Shown piece after piece: positions 1 to 7,469 of a DNA stretch of 31,046 nucleotides (its first letter is position 1; every line of letters begins with the position of its first letter). The notes beneath the pieces were generated by a model. The model was given only the letters and a program-made list of their open reading frames with translations, did no database searches and had not been told where the DNA came from. The translations under genes and the position numbers were made by a program. This stretch comes from an uncultured Hungatella sp. (GTDB taxonomy: Bacteria; Bacillota; Clostridia; Lachnospirales; Lachnospiraceae), in the NCBI GenBank assembly GCA_910585645.1, contig CAJUFP010000054.1:1-31046 (forward strand), written 5' to 3'.

Positions 1-54
1 AATGTTTGGCATATCTGAACCCGGACAGGACCATCCTTCCCTTCTCTGACTGGC
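1..54 (-). repeat. Partial copy of a dispersed inverted-repeat element
   Basis: The reverse complement of this stretch matches the left end of the element at 30814-30977. Fifteen bases are identical, then comes a diverged 11-13 base patch, then 21 identical bases, one mismatch and four more identical bases. Base 54 is the outer end of the copy and its body runs off the left edge of the window. The two copies therefore lie in opposite orientation and flank everything between them. It is probably a small dispersed intergenic repeat. Whether it moves is not shown by the sequence. Confidence 0.7.
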
Positions 55-133
55 TCCACGACTACCCTCGCCTCCCTTGCCCCCTTCTCCCTGAATGGCA
101 ACAGGGAAGTTTAGAGAGAAAAAGGGCATGAAA

Positions 134-167
134 AAAGTGACCAAAACCTATACATTTTGGTCACTTT
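134..167. repeat. Perfect 13-bp inverted repeat, operator or bidirectional terminator
   Basis: AAAGTGACCAAAA at 134-146 is followed by an 8-base loop and the exact reverse complement at 155-167. An A-run lies on the left and ATTTTT on the right, so the structure could work as a bidirectional intrinsic terminator for a gene left of the window. The same 13-mer occurs a third time at 271-283, just upstream of the TnpB-like gene, which makes a binding-site role equally possible. The stem is only moderately GC-rich. Confidence 0.6.
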
Positions 168-339
168 ATTTTTCTGCTTATTTCTGCCTTATCATAGCAT
201 AATATCGTCAAAAATTCAAGAATCTTAACTTTTTTCTTATGGATTTTTACCCATAATTTTCCATTTCATGAAAGTGACCAAAAGGTATAGTTTTCGGCAA
301 CCGCCATTTTGGAGCGGCGAATACAAGGAGGAATGGGCC
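168..339 (+). promoter_or_regulatory. Leader and promoter region of the TnpB-like gene with a second palindrome copy
   Basis: This AT-rich stretch holds no convincing gene. The 13-mer AAAGTGACCAAAA recurs at 271-283 and is followed by a degenerate right arm (GTTTTCGGCAAC), so it looks like a decayed second copy of the palindrome at 134-167. A possible -10 (TATAGT, 286-291) lies directly after the half-site, but no good -35 goes with it. TTATGG (237-242) and CCATAA (251-256) could form a weak 6-bp hairpin. AAGGAGG at 325-331 is the ribosome binding site for the ATG at 340. Confidence 0.4.
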
Positions 340-1671
340 ATGGAGCGGGATACGGTCTGTAAGACGATTCATCAGTACAGCCGCGGCCCCATCCCTGAGG
401 CGGACATGGAAAAACTCCAGGCCATTGCCAGGGACTATAAGCGGGTGAAGAACTACGTTTACGCCCGCTATGGCGGCATCGGCGGCCTGTCGAAGATCTA
501 TCCGGGGTACACGGTGCAGAACGAGATGACCGCAAGCGGTTTAAGGGACCGCATGGGCATGCCCTCCGTCTATTTTTATCTGGCTGTCTTTGACGCCCTG
601 GAGGATGTAAAGAGCCAGTGGACCAGGACAAAGGCCAGGGTTTTGGAGCGGATAAACGCACAGGAAAGCCTTCTGCCCCAGGAGAAGCATTACCTCCGCT
701 TTCTTTTAAAGATTCCCGGCCTATTTGACGCGGCGCTGAATGAAAAGCCTGCCGCGCTGCCCGGGGGTGTGGAGAGAGCTTATGAGGATCTGGCGGGGCA
801 GGTGGACAGGGAGAAACTGAACCGTTTTCTTCGCAGACAGGTGCGCAAGGTCCATGTGAGACAGCACACAAATCGGGAGGACGGATTTACCTTATCCGAG
901 AGAGCCTACCGGTACGGGGACCACGGGATCTATGTGTCGGTCAAGGAGAAGCGCAGGCGGGTCTTTATCCCCTTAACAGACGGCAATCAGTACCGGCGGC
1001 AGATCTATATGAAACTTTTGCCGGACAAACAGAGCGTTGAGTTGAAGGTGCCGGTGGACGTGGCGGTGAAACGCTATGACGACTACCAAAGCTGTGTGGG
1101 AACGGCTCTGGGCATTCAGGTGATGCTGACCGCGGACAACGGACACAGGTACGGGGCGGAACTGGGGGAGCGGCAGGCAGCGTATAATGAGTGGATCCGC
1201 CTTCAGACCAGCAGCTATAACCGAAACCGAAAGGATAATCCGGGAAGGAAAAAGTATTATGCCGGAAAAAGGAGGATGAAGGAAGGGCTTCACAGTTACA
1301 TCAACCATGAGCTGAACCGCTTTTTGGAGACGGAGAAGCCCAGGACCGTCTATATGGCAAAGCTGGCAGGGCCTGCAAAGGGCGGCGTAAATCCCAGGAT
1401 CAACCAGGCTGTATCCATGTGGCAGAGAGGCTACATCCGGAAACGGCTGGAGCAAAAATGCAGGGAGCGGTCCGTTGACATGGTGTGGGTGCTGGGAAAG
1501 GATATTGCCAGGGAGTGCAGCAGGTGCGGCGCTTTGGGGCGAAAGAGAGAGGGGAGATTTTCCTGCCCGGTATGCGGGTGGGAGGAAGAGGAAAAGACCA
1601 ACACTGCCAGGAACGCGAAACAGCGGGGGCAGAAAGGTATGGTTGTCATCAGTCATAAGAACAGCCGATAG
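340..1671 (+). CDS. Nuclease-dead TnpB/Cas12-superfamily protein (TldR-like)
   Basis: This 443-residue protein has the C-terminal architecture of TnpB (IS605 OrfB): a split RuvC domain with an inserted CxxC...CxxC zinc finger (C393, C396, C409, C412) and a closing NTARN motif. The three catalytic acidic positions look replaced. The RuvC-I GxDxG motif reads GTALG (A256), the RuvC-II Glu position is A340 in YMAKLAG, and the RuvC-III Asp before NxA is K419. The reading frame is intact, so this is not simple decay. Known TnpB nucleases use a guide RNA encoded at and beyond the 3' end of the gene, and nuclease-dead relatives (TldR) act as RNA-guided repressors. A role here in DNA binding and transcriptional control is inference. 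I chose ATG 340 over ATG 268 because AAGGAGG sits 8 bases before it and the earlier start has no ribosome site and overlaps the repeat. There is no TnpA transposase nearby. It may be annotated simply as a transposase. Confidence 0.8.
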   Translation: MERDTVCKTIHQYSRGPIPEADMEKLQAIARDYKRVKNYVYARYGGIGGLSKIYPGYTVQNEMTASGLRDRMGMPSVYFYLAVFDALEDVKSQWTRTKARVLERINAQESLLPQEKHYLRFLLKIPGLFDAALNEKPAALPGGVERAYEDLAGQVDREKLNRFLRRQVRKVHVRQHTNREDGFTLSERAYRYGDHGIYVSVKEKRRRVFIPLTDGNQYRRQIYMKLLPDKQSVELKVPVDVAVKRYDDYQSCVGTALGIQVMLTADNGHRYGAELGERQAAYNEWIRLQTSSYNRNRKDNPGRKKYYAGKRRMKEGLHSYINHELNRFLETEKPRTVYMAKLAGPAKGGVNPRINQAVSMWQRGYIRKRLEQKCRERSVDMVWVLGKDIARECSRCGALGRKREGRFSCPVCGWEEEEKTNTARNAKQRGQKGMVVISHKNSR

Positions 1672-1676
1672 ATGAG

Positions 1677-1723
1677 TCCGGGCAGGCAAAAGCGGAAACA
1701 GACAGAATATCTGCCCGGATTTT
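1677..1723 (+). terminator. Stem-loop just after the TnpB-like stop codon
   Basis: TCCGGGCAG (1677-1685) pairs perfectly with CTGCCCGGA (1711-1719) across a 25-base loop, and TTTTA follows. It starts 5 bases after the stop codon. It could be an intrinsic terminator with a long loop, or the first stem of a guide-RNA scaffold, since TnpB-type RNAs start in or just after the 3' end of the gene. The sequence alone does not decide between these. Confidence 0.4.
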
Positions 1724-1739
1724 ACCGGAAGGACTAAGA

Positions 1740-1949
1740 GGCGGGTTCATGATAAGGCAGGCCAAAGCCTGTGATAGAAAAATTACAGTACGGCATTAGA
1801 AGGCAGAATGGCAGGGAAAACCTGTACACTGCGCATTGGGTATGCCAGGACCCTGCGAACATGGCCTTGCCATGACGTAGCGGGGAGCGAAGCGGGAAAG
1901 ACCGCATCATCCGCCGGATATGGGCGGTGACCAATATGCCTTATTTTTA
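1740..1949 (+). ncRNA. Candidate guide RNA (omega-RNA-like) of the dead TnpB homologue
   Basis: This gene-free region downstream of the TnpB-like gene is rich in short stems: CAGGC/GCCTG (1758-1762 with 1767-1771), GCAGGG/CCCTGC (1811-1816 with 1850-1855), CATGGC/GCCATG (1860-1865 with 1869-1874) and CCGCC/GGCGG (1911-1915 with 1923-1927). After the last stem comes TGACCAATATGCC and then the T-rich TTATTTTT (to about 1948). A guide segment would be expected at exactly such a place, 3' of a compact terminal stem. GTGACCAA at the start of this tail also begins the core of the repeats at 137, 164 (minus strand) and 274. No long match of the putative guide to the rest of the window was seen. Boundaries and function are inferred. 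Confidence 0.35.
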
Positions 1950-2094
1950 AATAAAAAACAGAAGGCGTCTGTCATGGAATGACGGAAAGTAAAAAATACA
2001 GGTCATGATCCTATGGCCTCCGGCATGTTCAGGATGTGCTAGCGCCCAATCTGCCGGGCCATAGATTGTGATATAGATTGGAAGCAGGAGTGAT
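1950..2094 (+). promoter_or_regulatory. Leader region of the surface-glycan locus
   Basis: No gene is visible here. CCAATCT (2046-2052) is the inverted complement of AGATTGG (2075-2081), and ATAGATTG occurs twice in tandem (2061-2068, 2073-2080), so two alternative leader hairpins can form just before the ribosome binding site GCAGGAG (2084-2090). GTCAT/ATGAC forms a further small hairpin near 1971-1983. The arrangement could control translation of the gene at 2095 or be a protein or guide-RNA binding site. No clear -35/-10 pair was found. Confidence 0.3.
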
Positions 2095-3453
2095 ATGAGA
2101 AGGGCAGACAAGAAGCAGGCGGAAGAGACGGCAGAGCTTTTAGGGCGCAGTCATCTTGCCATAAAGAAGATGCTGGACGCAGAGAACCGGGCCGGAGCCA
2201 TGGAGCTTTTGGAGCAGTGCCAGAGCTGCGCCATCAGCCTGGGAAAGGGGATCGAGGCTTCCCAGGGAGAGGGATCTGCCACGGTGGCTCTGCTGGAGGG
2301 CTACTGCGAGCTGGTGTACCAGATCTACGAGAAGGTGGGGCGGCTCCAAAAGGTTAACAGCAGCCAGATCCATAACGCGCTGGCAAAAGAACTGATCAGC
2401 ATAGGCATAAGCATCCGCCAGGATATCCAGACCCGCAGGGAGGCAGTGTTTTTGCCCTACAAGGCGTCCATGTGGGATTCCCTGGAGAGCATATGGAGGG
2501 CTGCCAGCCAGGATCCGGAGTGCGACGCCTATGTGATCCCTATCCCCTACTATGAGAAAAATCCCGACGGGAGTTTGGGGCAGATGCATTATGAGGGAAG
2601 CTTGTTTCCACGTGATGTGCCGGTGACCTATTACGGGGATTATCCATTTGCCGAGAGAGAGCCGGATCTGATATTTATCCATAATCCCTACGACGAGTAC
2701 AATTACCTGACCAGTGTTCACCCTTTTTTCTACTCAAAGAATCTGAAACGGTTTACAGAGAATTTAGTATATGTGCCATATTTTATACTGGAGGAGCCGG
2801 ATCTGAACAGCAAGGAGGAGATGGAACACATCGCGAACTTTTGCACCTGTCCGGGGGTGATCTACGGGGATCGGGTCATCGTTCAGTCGGAGAAGATGCG
2901 CCAGGCCTATGTGCATGTGCTGATGAAGCATCTGGGAGGGCGGGGCGTTCGAAGGCGAGACCTGGAGAGAAAGATCCTGGGCCTGGGGTCGCCTAAGACG
3001 GATAAGGCCCTGGGGACGAAAAGGGAGCAGGTGGAGATCCCGATGGAGTGGGAGAGGATCATCAGGAAGGCGGACGGGAGCGCAAAGAAGGTGATCCTGT
3101 ATAATACGGGGCTGACCGGGTTTTTGCAGCACAGCAGCCGGTACGCTGACAAGATGCGGGATGTGTTTCGGGTGTTTTGGGAGGAGAGGGAGGAGGCGGC
3201 GCTTTTGTGGCGGCCTCATCCGCTGCTTGAAAACACCATAAAGACCATGAAGCCTGAGACTTTAGAGGAATACAAAAAGCTGGTGGAGGAGTACCGGGAG
3301 GGCGGATGGGGGATCTACGATGATTCACCGGAGCTGAACCGGGCTATGGCGGTCTGCGACGGGTATTATGGGGATGAAAGCAGCGTGGCGCGGCTCTGTG
3401 GCGAGGCGGGAAAAGTGGTCATGATACAGGATGTGGAGAATTTACAGAGGTAG
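2095..3453 (+). CDS. GT-B-fold transferase, CDP-glycerol/polyol phosphotransferase-like
   Basis: This 452-residue cytosolic protein has no signal peptide. Its N-terminal ~110 residues are helical and probably a partner-binding segment. The C-terminal half carries features like those of teichoic-acid CDP-glycerol glycerophosphotransferases: WRPHPL near residue 370, then IYDDSPEL near 408 and DGYYGDESS near 422, the last resembling the DxLITDYSS loop that binds the CDP-alditol phosphate. It probably transfers a polyol-phosphate or sugar onto a surface glycan. The cytidylyltransferase and polyol dehydrogenase far downstream in the same locus could supply the donor. GCAGGAG precedes the ATG. The exact donor is unknown, and a glycosyltransferase role is possible. 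Confidence 0.6.
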   Translation: MRRADKKQAEETAELLGRSHLAIKKMLDAENRAGAMELLEQCQSCAISLGKGIEASQGEGSATVALLEGYCELVYQIYEKVGRLQKVNSSQIHNALAKELISIGISIRQDIQTRREAVFLPYKASMWDSLESIWRAASQDPECDAYVIPIPYYEKNPDGSLGQMHYEGSLFPRDVPVTYYGDYPFAEREPDLIFIHNPYDEYNYLTSVHPFFYSKNLKRFTENLVYVPYFILEEPDLNSKEEMEHIANFCTCPGVIYGDRVIVQSEKMRQAYVHVLMKHLGGRGVRRRDLERKILGLGSPKTDKALGTKREQVEIPMEWERIIRKADGSAKKVILYNTGLTGFLQHSSRYADKMRDVFRVFWEEREEAALLWRPHPLLENTIKTMKPETLEEYKKLVEEYREGGWGIYDDSPELNRAMAVCDGYYGDESSVARLCGEAGKVVMIQDVENLQR

Positions 3454-3473
3454 AAGAGAAAGAGGTGGCTAAA

Positions 3474-3992
3474 ATGGAAAAAGAAACTAAGACATCCAGG
3501 AAAAGGGTATTGATCATTGTGGCGGTTCTTTTGCTGCTGGCAGTGATCGGCGCTATGGGGGCAGTGATCTATACCCTGATGAATAAGAAGGAGGAGCCGG
3601 CAGCCAGGGAGAGGGCGGTTTCCGCAGGTTTGGTGGTGGATGGGAAGGTGGACCAGAAAGCCGCGGACGCCAGGTTTACCACGGATATGAATATGGTTTG
3701 GACCTTTCCTTCCGGCAGCGCCGTTTCCACAAACGCCATCATAGGCAATTCGGCGAGCAACCTTTATGAGTGCTATTTTGAAGTGTATTTGGATGATGAG
3801 GAACAGACCCTGCTGTACAGTTCGCCGATCCTGCCTGTTGGCAAACGGCTGGATCAGCTGGAGCTGGACGAGGTTTTGCCGGACGGCACTTACGACGCGG
3901 TGTGTACCTACCATCTTGTGGACGACGAGGACCCGGAGAAGGAGCTGGGGACGGTTTCCTTTGGCGTAAGTTTGATGGTTATAAAACAGTGA
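3474..3992 (+). CDS. Small membrane-anchored protein with extracytoplasmic beta domain
   Basis: A 172-residue protein of unknown function. A short basic cytoplasmic tail (KETKTSRKR) is followed by a single hydrophobic segment at about residues 12-36, ending at MNKKEE, so it should be an N-terminally anchored (type II) membrane protein. The outside part has alternating hydrophobic residues typical of a beta-sandwich, for example MVWTFPSG, CYFEVYLDD and GTVSFGVSLMV. I chose ATG 3474 because AGAGGTGG (3461-3468) is correctly spaced before it; a GTG at 3465 overlaps that site. It lies 20 bases after the transferase gene and just before two secreted proteins, so it may anchor or assemble them. That link is inference. 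Confidence 0.7.
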   Translation: MEKETKTSRKRVLIIVAVLLLLAVIGAMGAVIYTLMNKKEEPAARERAVSAGLVVDGKVDQKAADARFTTDMNMVWTFPSGSAVSTNAIIGNSASNLYECYFEVYLDDEEQTLLYSSPILPVGKRLDQLELDEVLPDGTYDAVCTYHLVDDEDPEKELGTVSFGVSLMVIKQ

Positions 3993-4092
3993 ACCGATAT
4001 ATGTGCCCTGAAAAGAGCGGCAAAATGGTAGATAATGTTGATCTTTCGGGGCTGTATATAAAAATTATTTCAAAAAAACAGGAGGTATTCTT

Positions 4093-5208
4093 ATGAAATC
4101 ACAATTTAAAAAAGTTGCGGCCACAGCTCTTGCGTTGAGCATGTGTGCTCCAACAGCGGCTTTTGCCACAGCCAGCGGAGGAATTAACTCAACCACAAGC
4201 GGAAGTTTTGACACGTCGTTTGATGTGTATTCTCCGGCGCTCCACATCAGTGTTCCGCTGAAGGCAGACATTGAGGTCAATCCTATGGCGGACAGCGCTA
4301 ATACAGGTGTAAAGCAGTTTAGCGTGGCATCCAACAGCATTGACATCATAAACGCTTCCGTAGATACGGAGGCGGATACCGCCATTCCGGTAAATGTTAC
4401 GGTGAACGCTTCCATAACCAAAGCCGGACAGGACGTTGTGGTAGAGTACAACAGTTTTACGGCTGACCCCACTTCTGTCAAAAAGAGGATCAATCTGAAC
4501 CTTACACAGGCATCAACCGCGGCAACTCTGGATGAGGGCAGCCGGGCGGCGCTGACCGGGGATCAGAACAAACTGCTGGATCTTTCCACTGTTCCGGTTG
4601 ATACGGCTGCGGTATACCCCGCCACCAACCCTGCCAACCAGGCGACAGTCACAAAGTACGGCTCCCTGCTTTCCGTAGATATCGGGGTTCCGACTCTGGA
4701 CGCTTCAGTCACCTCCTTTACGGCAGATCCAAGTAAGGTTAAGCCAACAGTAGGTTCTTTTGCCGTTACCGGTGTAGCCAACACCAATGCGGACTGGAAG
4801 GCAGAGGATGTCCAGGTAGCGATTACATACAATGTAAAAGCAAGTCAGGCATTATCAATTACGACTCCTAAGATAGCAACGGCGCCTACCTTTACCGCAG
4901 GAACCGGCGCGGCTGATGTGGTGATCACCATTCCAAGCGTGGGAGAGTCTAAGGTTCAGGCTATCGGTCTTCACAAAGACGGCGATTACGGCGATTTTGC
5001 CTGGGGAACCGATGATTATAAAGTAGAGTATGTGGCCAACGGCTCGGCTACAGACGCCAAGATCACGATCCCGAAAGATGATGCCGTGCTGGTTGCCTAC
5101 GCGACCACAGCCGCTTACAATGGGCAGGCGCAGGATCTGATGATCGCGCTGTCTGACGGACGTATCGTCACATCAACGTTAACTTGCTCGTCAACTGCAG
5201 CACCGTAA
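4093..5208 (+). CDS. Secreted surface protein with signal peptide
   Basis: The first ~26 residues form a clear Sec signal peptide: a basic start (MKSQFKK), a hydrophobic core and an AFA-type cleavage site before TASGG. The mature protein (~345 residues) is rich in Thr, Ala, Val and Asp with predicted beta-strands, as in Gram-positive surface adhesins and WxL-like proteins. No LPxTG, SLH or other wall anchor is seen at the C-terminus (ends TCSSTAAP). An excellent ribosome site (CAGGAGGT, about 4080-4087) and a strong hairpin after the gene suggest high expression. The segment HISVPLKADIEVNP resembles SVSFPTNTNAMLDP in the next protein, so the two may share a fold. Its ligand is unknown. Confidence 0.65.
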   Translation: MKSQFKKVAATALALSMCAPTAAFATASGGINSTTSGSFDTSFDVYSPALHISVPLKADIEVNPMADSANTGVKQFSVASNSIDIINASVDTEADTAIPVNVTVNASITKAGQDVVVEYNSFTADPTSVKKRINLNLTQASTAATLDEGSRAALTGDQNKLLDLSTVPVDTAAVYPATNPANQATVTKYGSLLSVDIGVPTLDASVTSFTADPSKVKPTVGSFAVTGVANTNADWKAEDVQVAITYNVKASQALSITTPKIATAPTFTAGTGAADVVITIPSVGESKVQAIGLHKDGDYGDFAWGTDDYKVEYVANGSATDAKITIPKDDAVLVAYATTAAYNGQAQDLMIALSDGRIVTSTLTCSSTAAP

Positions 5209-5261
5209 TGATACGGGATCTGATCTCCAGATAAAAGGGTATTTCTACCATACCTGTTTTG

Positions 5262-5292
5262 CCAACTCACCTGCAAAGGTGAGTTGGATTTT
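5262..5292 (+). terminator. Intrinsic terminator or attenuator after the surface-protein gene
   Basis: CCAACTCACCT (5262-5272) and AGGTGAGTTGG (5277-5287) form a perfect 11-bp stem with a 4-base loop, followed by ATTTTAAAT. Because the next gene starts 38 bases later with no clear promoter between, it may be a partial terminator that lets the upstream surface protein be made in excess over the rest of the operon. Confidence 0.75.
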
Positions 5293-5329
5293 AAATGAAC
5301 CAACAATTTAGCAGGAGGACAAAGGGCTT

Positions 5330-6490
5330 ATGCGGAAAAAGATAGTATTTTTTTTGACGGTTGTGATCCTAAGCCACAGCATCTGCGCGGCAACGGATAC
5401 GGCTGTGATGGACGACGCAAATGGAGCAGGAAGCATCGAAAGTCTGAATGACAGGAAGACGGAAGATCTGGAAGAGACTTTTGCCGGGGAGACGGAAACA
5501 GAAGAACGGGGATCAAAAGAGGCAGTCACAGAGCAGGCGGAAGAGATAGAACAGAAAGAGTCAGGCGGGGCGGACGCCACAGAGGACACGGGAAACATTT
5601 TGGAGGAATCCGGCCAGGGAGAGACGGAAGAGGAAACCGGGAAGGAACCAGTAGAGGCAGGAGAAGAGACGGGAAGGGAATCGGAGAAGACACAGACAGA
5701 AATAGTGGAAAAAACGGAGGAGTCCGGCGCAAAAACCACGCAGGAAGCAACGGAACAGGAATCGGATGGGACAGGCGCGGGCAGCGCGGACAGGGACGGG
5801 GGAAATGAACCGGGAGAGCCGGCCGCCGGGGAGATAAAGGAAGAGACAGTGGGAGAAACGAAGGAGCCAGGCGCCCCAGAGACAGACAAAGACATGGCAA
5901 GGGACCCGGAAGCGGAGACGGAGCCTGAATTTATGGAAGACATCTGGCCGGAGGAATGGCTGATCGCTACGCCTTTCGATGCCGTCAGAAGCGAGAGGCC
6001 GGATATTATATACAGCGTTTCTTTTCCCACAAACACAAACGCCATGCTGGATCCGGGAAATTTAAGCGGGAGAGGACAGATTTTTTCGGAGCGATATGAA
6101 GTGGAAAATTATGGGAACACAGATGTTGCCATCAAGATCAGAAACATCTGTGTGGAGTACGGTTCCCAGGAAGATAGATACGAACTTTTGGAGGAGGAGG
6201 TTACGGACCAGGAAGCCGGAGTAAAAAAACTCCAGATCAACATGGTGTGGGAAGGCGGCCTGGGAGATACGCAAAAAACGCTTTCCGTGTCAGAAGGCCA
6301 GCGCGATGAATGGGTCATATCTCTGGAGGCAGCGGCACCTAATGAGAACGGTGAAGCGGCAGCTGGCGATCAGGGGATCGGCCGGTTCTATTTTACCGGG
6401 ACTCTGAATTCCGATCCCTATATCCAGTGGGAAGAAGGGGAACTGTTGGTAAGTTTTGATTATGAGATCATCGCGATAGAGGATCTGTGA
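5330..6490 (+). CDS. Secreted protein with long Glu/Thr/Gly-rich acidic region and beta domain
   Basis: 386 residues. A signal peptide covers about residues 1-21 (MRKKIVFFLT...SICA). Residues ~25-195 are low-complexity and extremely acidic, built from irregular repeats of E, T, G, K and A such as EETGKEPVEAGEET, and are probably disordered and extended. Residues ~205-386 form a predicted beta domain (SVSFPTNTNAMLDP, YEVENYGNTDVAIKI, then DPYIQWEEGELLVSF). No wall-anchor motif is seen. The acidic stalk could space the beta domain from the cell or bind cations. The stop codon overlaps the next gene start (GTGA), so it is probably co-transcribed with the glycan genes. The long minus-strand open frame over the acidic part is a by-product of its codon composition. 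Confidence 0.65.
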   Translation: MRKKIVFFLTVVILSHSICAATDTAVMDDANGAGSIESLNDRKTEDLEETFAGETETEERGSKEAVTEQAEEIEQKESGGADATEDTGNILEESGQGETEEETGKEPVEAGEETGRESEKTQTEIVEKTEESGAKTTQEATEQESDGTGAGSADRDGGNEPGEPAAGEIKEETVGETKEPGAPETDKDMARDPEAETEPEFMEDIWPEEWLIATPFDAVRSERPDIIYSVSFPTNTNAMLDPGNLSGRGQIFSERYEVENYGNTDVAIKIRNICVEYGSQEDRYELLEEEVTDQEAGVKKLQINMVWEGGLGDTQKTLSVSEGQRDEWVISLEAAAPNENGEAAAGDQGIGRFYFTGTLNSDPYIQWEEGELLVSFDYEIIAIEDL

Positions 6491-7437
6491 CAAGCGATAT
6501 GAAGATCACAATACTTGGCGGCGCAGGGTTTATCGGAACAAATCTGGCGTTGAGATTATGTGAAAGAGAAAGCGATCACCTTACGGTGGTTGACAGGGAG
6601 AAAGGGCGCCTGGAGCGCTTAAAGGCCCTGTGCCCGAAGCGGGTAGCGGTGGAAAGGCGGGATCTGGACGCCATCCGGGATCTTGAGCCCCTGCTAAAGG
6701 GGCAGGATGTGGTGTACCAGCTGGTCAGCAGGACTGTGCCGGCCATATCAAACCGGCAGATTCCCCGGGGAATCCATGATAGCGTCAAGTGGACGGCGGA
6801 ATTTTTGGAGGCCTGCGTAAACTGTCAAGTGGGTAAGGTGATCTTTATCTCCTCCGGAGGAACGGTATATGGAAGGGAGCATCCCTGCCCCCTTAAGGAG
6901 AACATGGAAACCTGGCCTGTGAATTCCTATGGGGTGGAGAAGCTGATGGATGAGAAGCTGTTGTACCTCTATCACCACATCCATGGTCTGGATTACAGGA
7001 TCCTGCGGCTGGCCAATCCCTTTGGGCCTTACCAGAGACCGGACGGGGTCCAGGGGGTGGTGGCCGCGTTCGCCTACAGGGCAATAAAAAGAGAGCCCAT
7101 CCAAATCTACGGAGACGGTTCTGTGGTCCGGGATTATCTCTATATTGATGACGCGGCCCGCGGGATCATCAAGGCTGCCGAGGGAGAGGGTAAGGAGAAA
7201 CTGTTTAACATCGGAAGCGGAAAAGGCACCAGCATCCATCAGCTTATACGGATACTGGAAGCTTGTCTGGGGACGGGGCTTTCTGTAGAGTATTTGCCGG
7301 GAAGGTCCGTGGACGTGCCGGAAAATGTTCTTGATATCACAAGATACGAAACCGCGTTCGGCCCTCTTGCATCCGTATCCCTGGAGGAGGGGATCAAAAG
7401 GACGGTTGACTTTATAAGGAAAGAATACGTTCTATAA
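6487..7437 (+). CDS. NAD-dependent sugar epimerase/dehydratase (extended SDR, GalE-like)
   Basis: This 316-residue enzyme has a nucleotide-binding GGAGFIG motif near residues 11-17, the SSGGTVYG segment with the catalytic Ser/Thr near residue 122, and the catalytic YxxxK pair as YGVEK (Y148, K152). NPFGPYQRP and RDYLYIDDAARG are typical of UDP-glucose 4-epimerase-like extended SDRs. It should epimerise or dehydrate a nucleotide-activated sugar in the cytoplasm for the glycan made by this operon. The exact substrate cannot be read from the sequence. The GTG start overlaps the preceding stop. ATG 6499 is an alternative start that still keeps the nucleotide-binding motif. Confidence 0.85.
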   Translation: MTSDMKITILGGAGFIGTNLALRLCERESDHLTVVDREKGRLERLKALCPKRVAVERRDLDAIRDLEPLLKGQDVVYQLVSRTVPAISNRQIPRGIHDSVKWTAEFLEACVNCQVGKVIFISSGGTVYGREHPCPLKENMETWPVNSYGVEKLMDEKLLYLYHHIHGLDYRILRLANPFGPYQRPDGVQGVVAAFAYRAIKREPIQIYGDGSVVRDYLYIDDAARGIIKAAEGEGKEKLFNIGSGKGTSIHQLIRILEACLGTGLSVEYLPGRSVDVPENVLDITRYETAFGPLASVSLEEGIKRTVDFIRKEYVL

Positions 7438-7469
7438 AGAAAGAGACAGGAAACGGAGTGGATGGTCAG

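Noticed and set aside
268..339. Start of the TnpB-like gene at ATG 268
   Set aside because: No ribosome site precedes it and these 72 bases contain the repeated 13-mer. ATG 340 has AAGGAGG at ideal spacing.
1..2094. A complete, active IS605-type transposon
   Set aside because: No TnpA tyrosine transposase is present and the TnpB-like protein lacks catalytic residues. No transposon ends could be defined.
5308..6045. 245-residue minus-strand open frame rich in Ser, Pro and Val
   Set aside because: It is the antisense of the Glu/Thr-rich codons of the secreted protein and has no ribosome site or recognisable domain.
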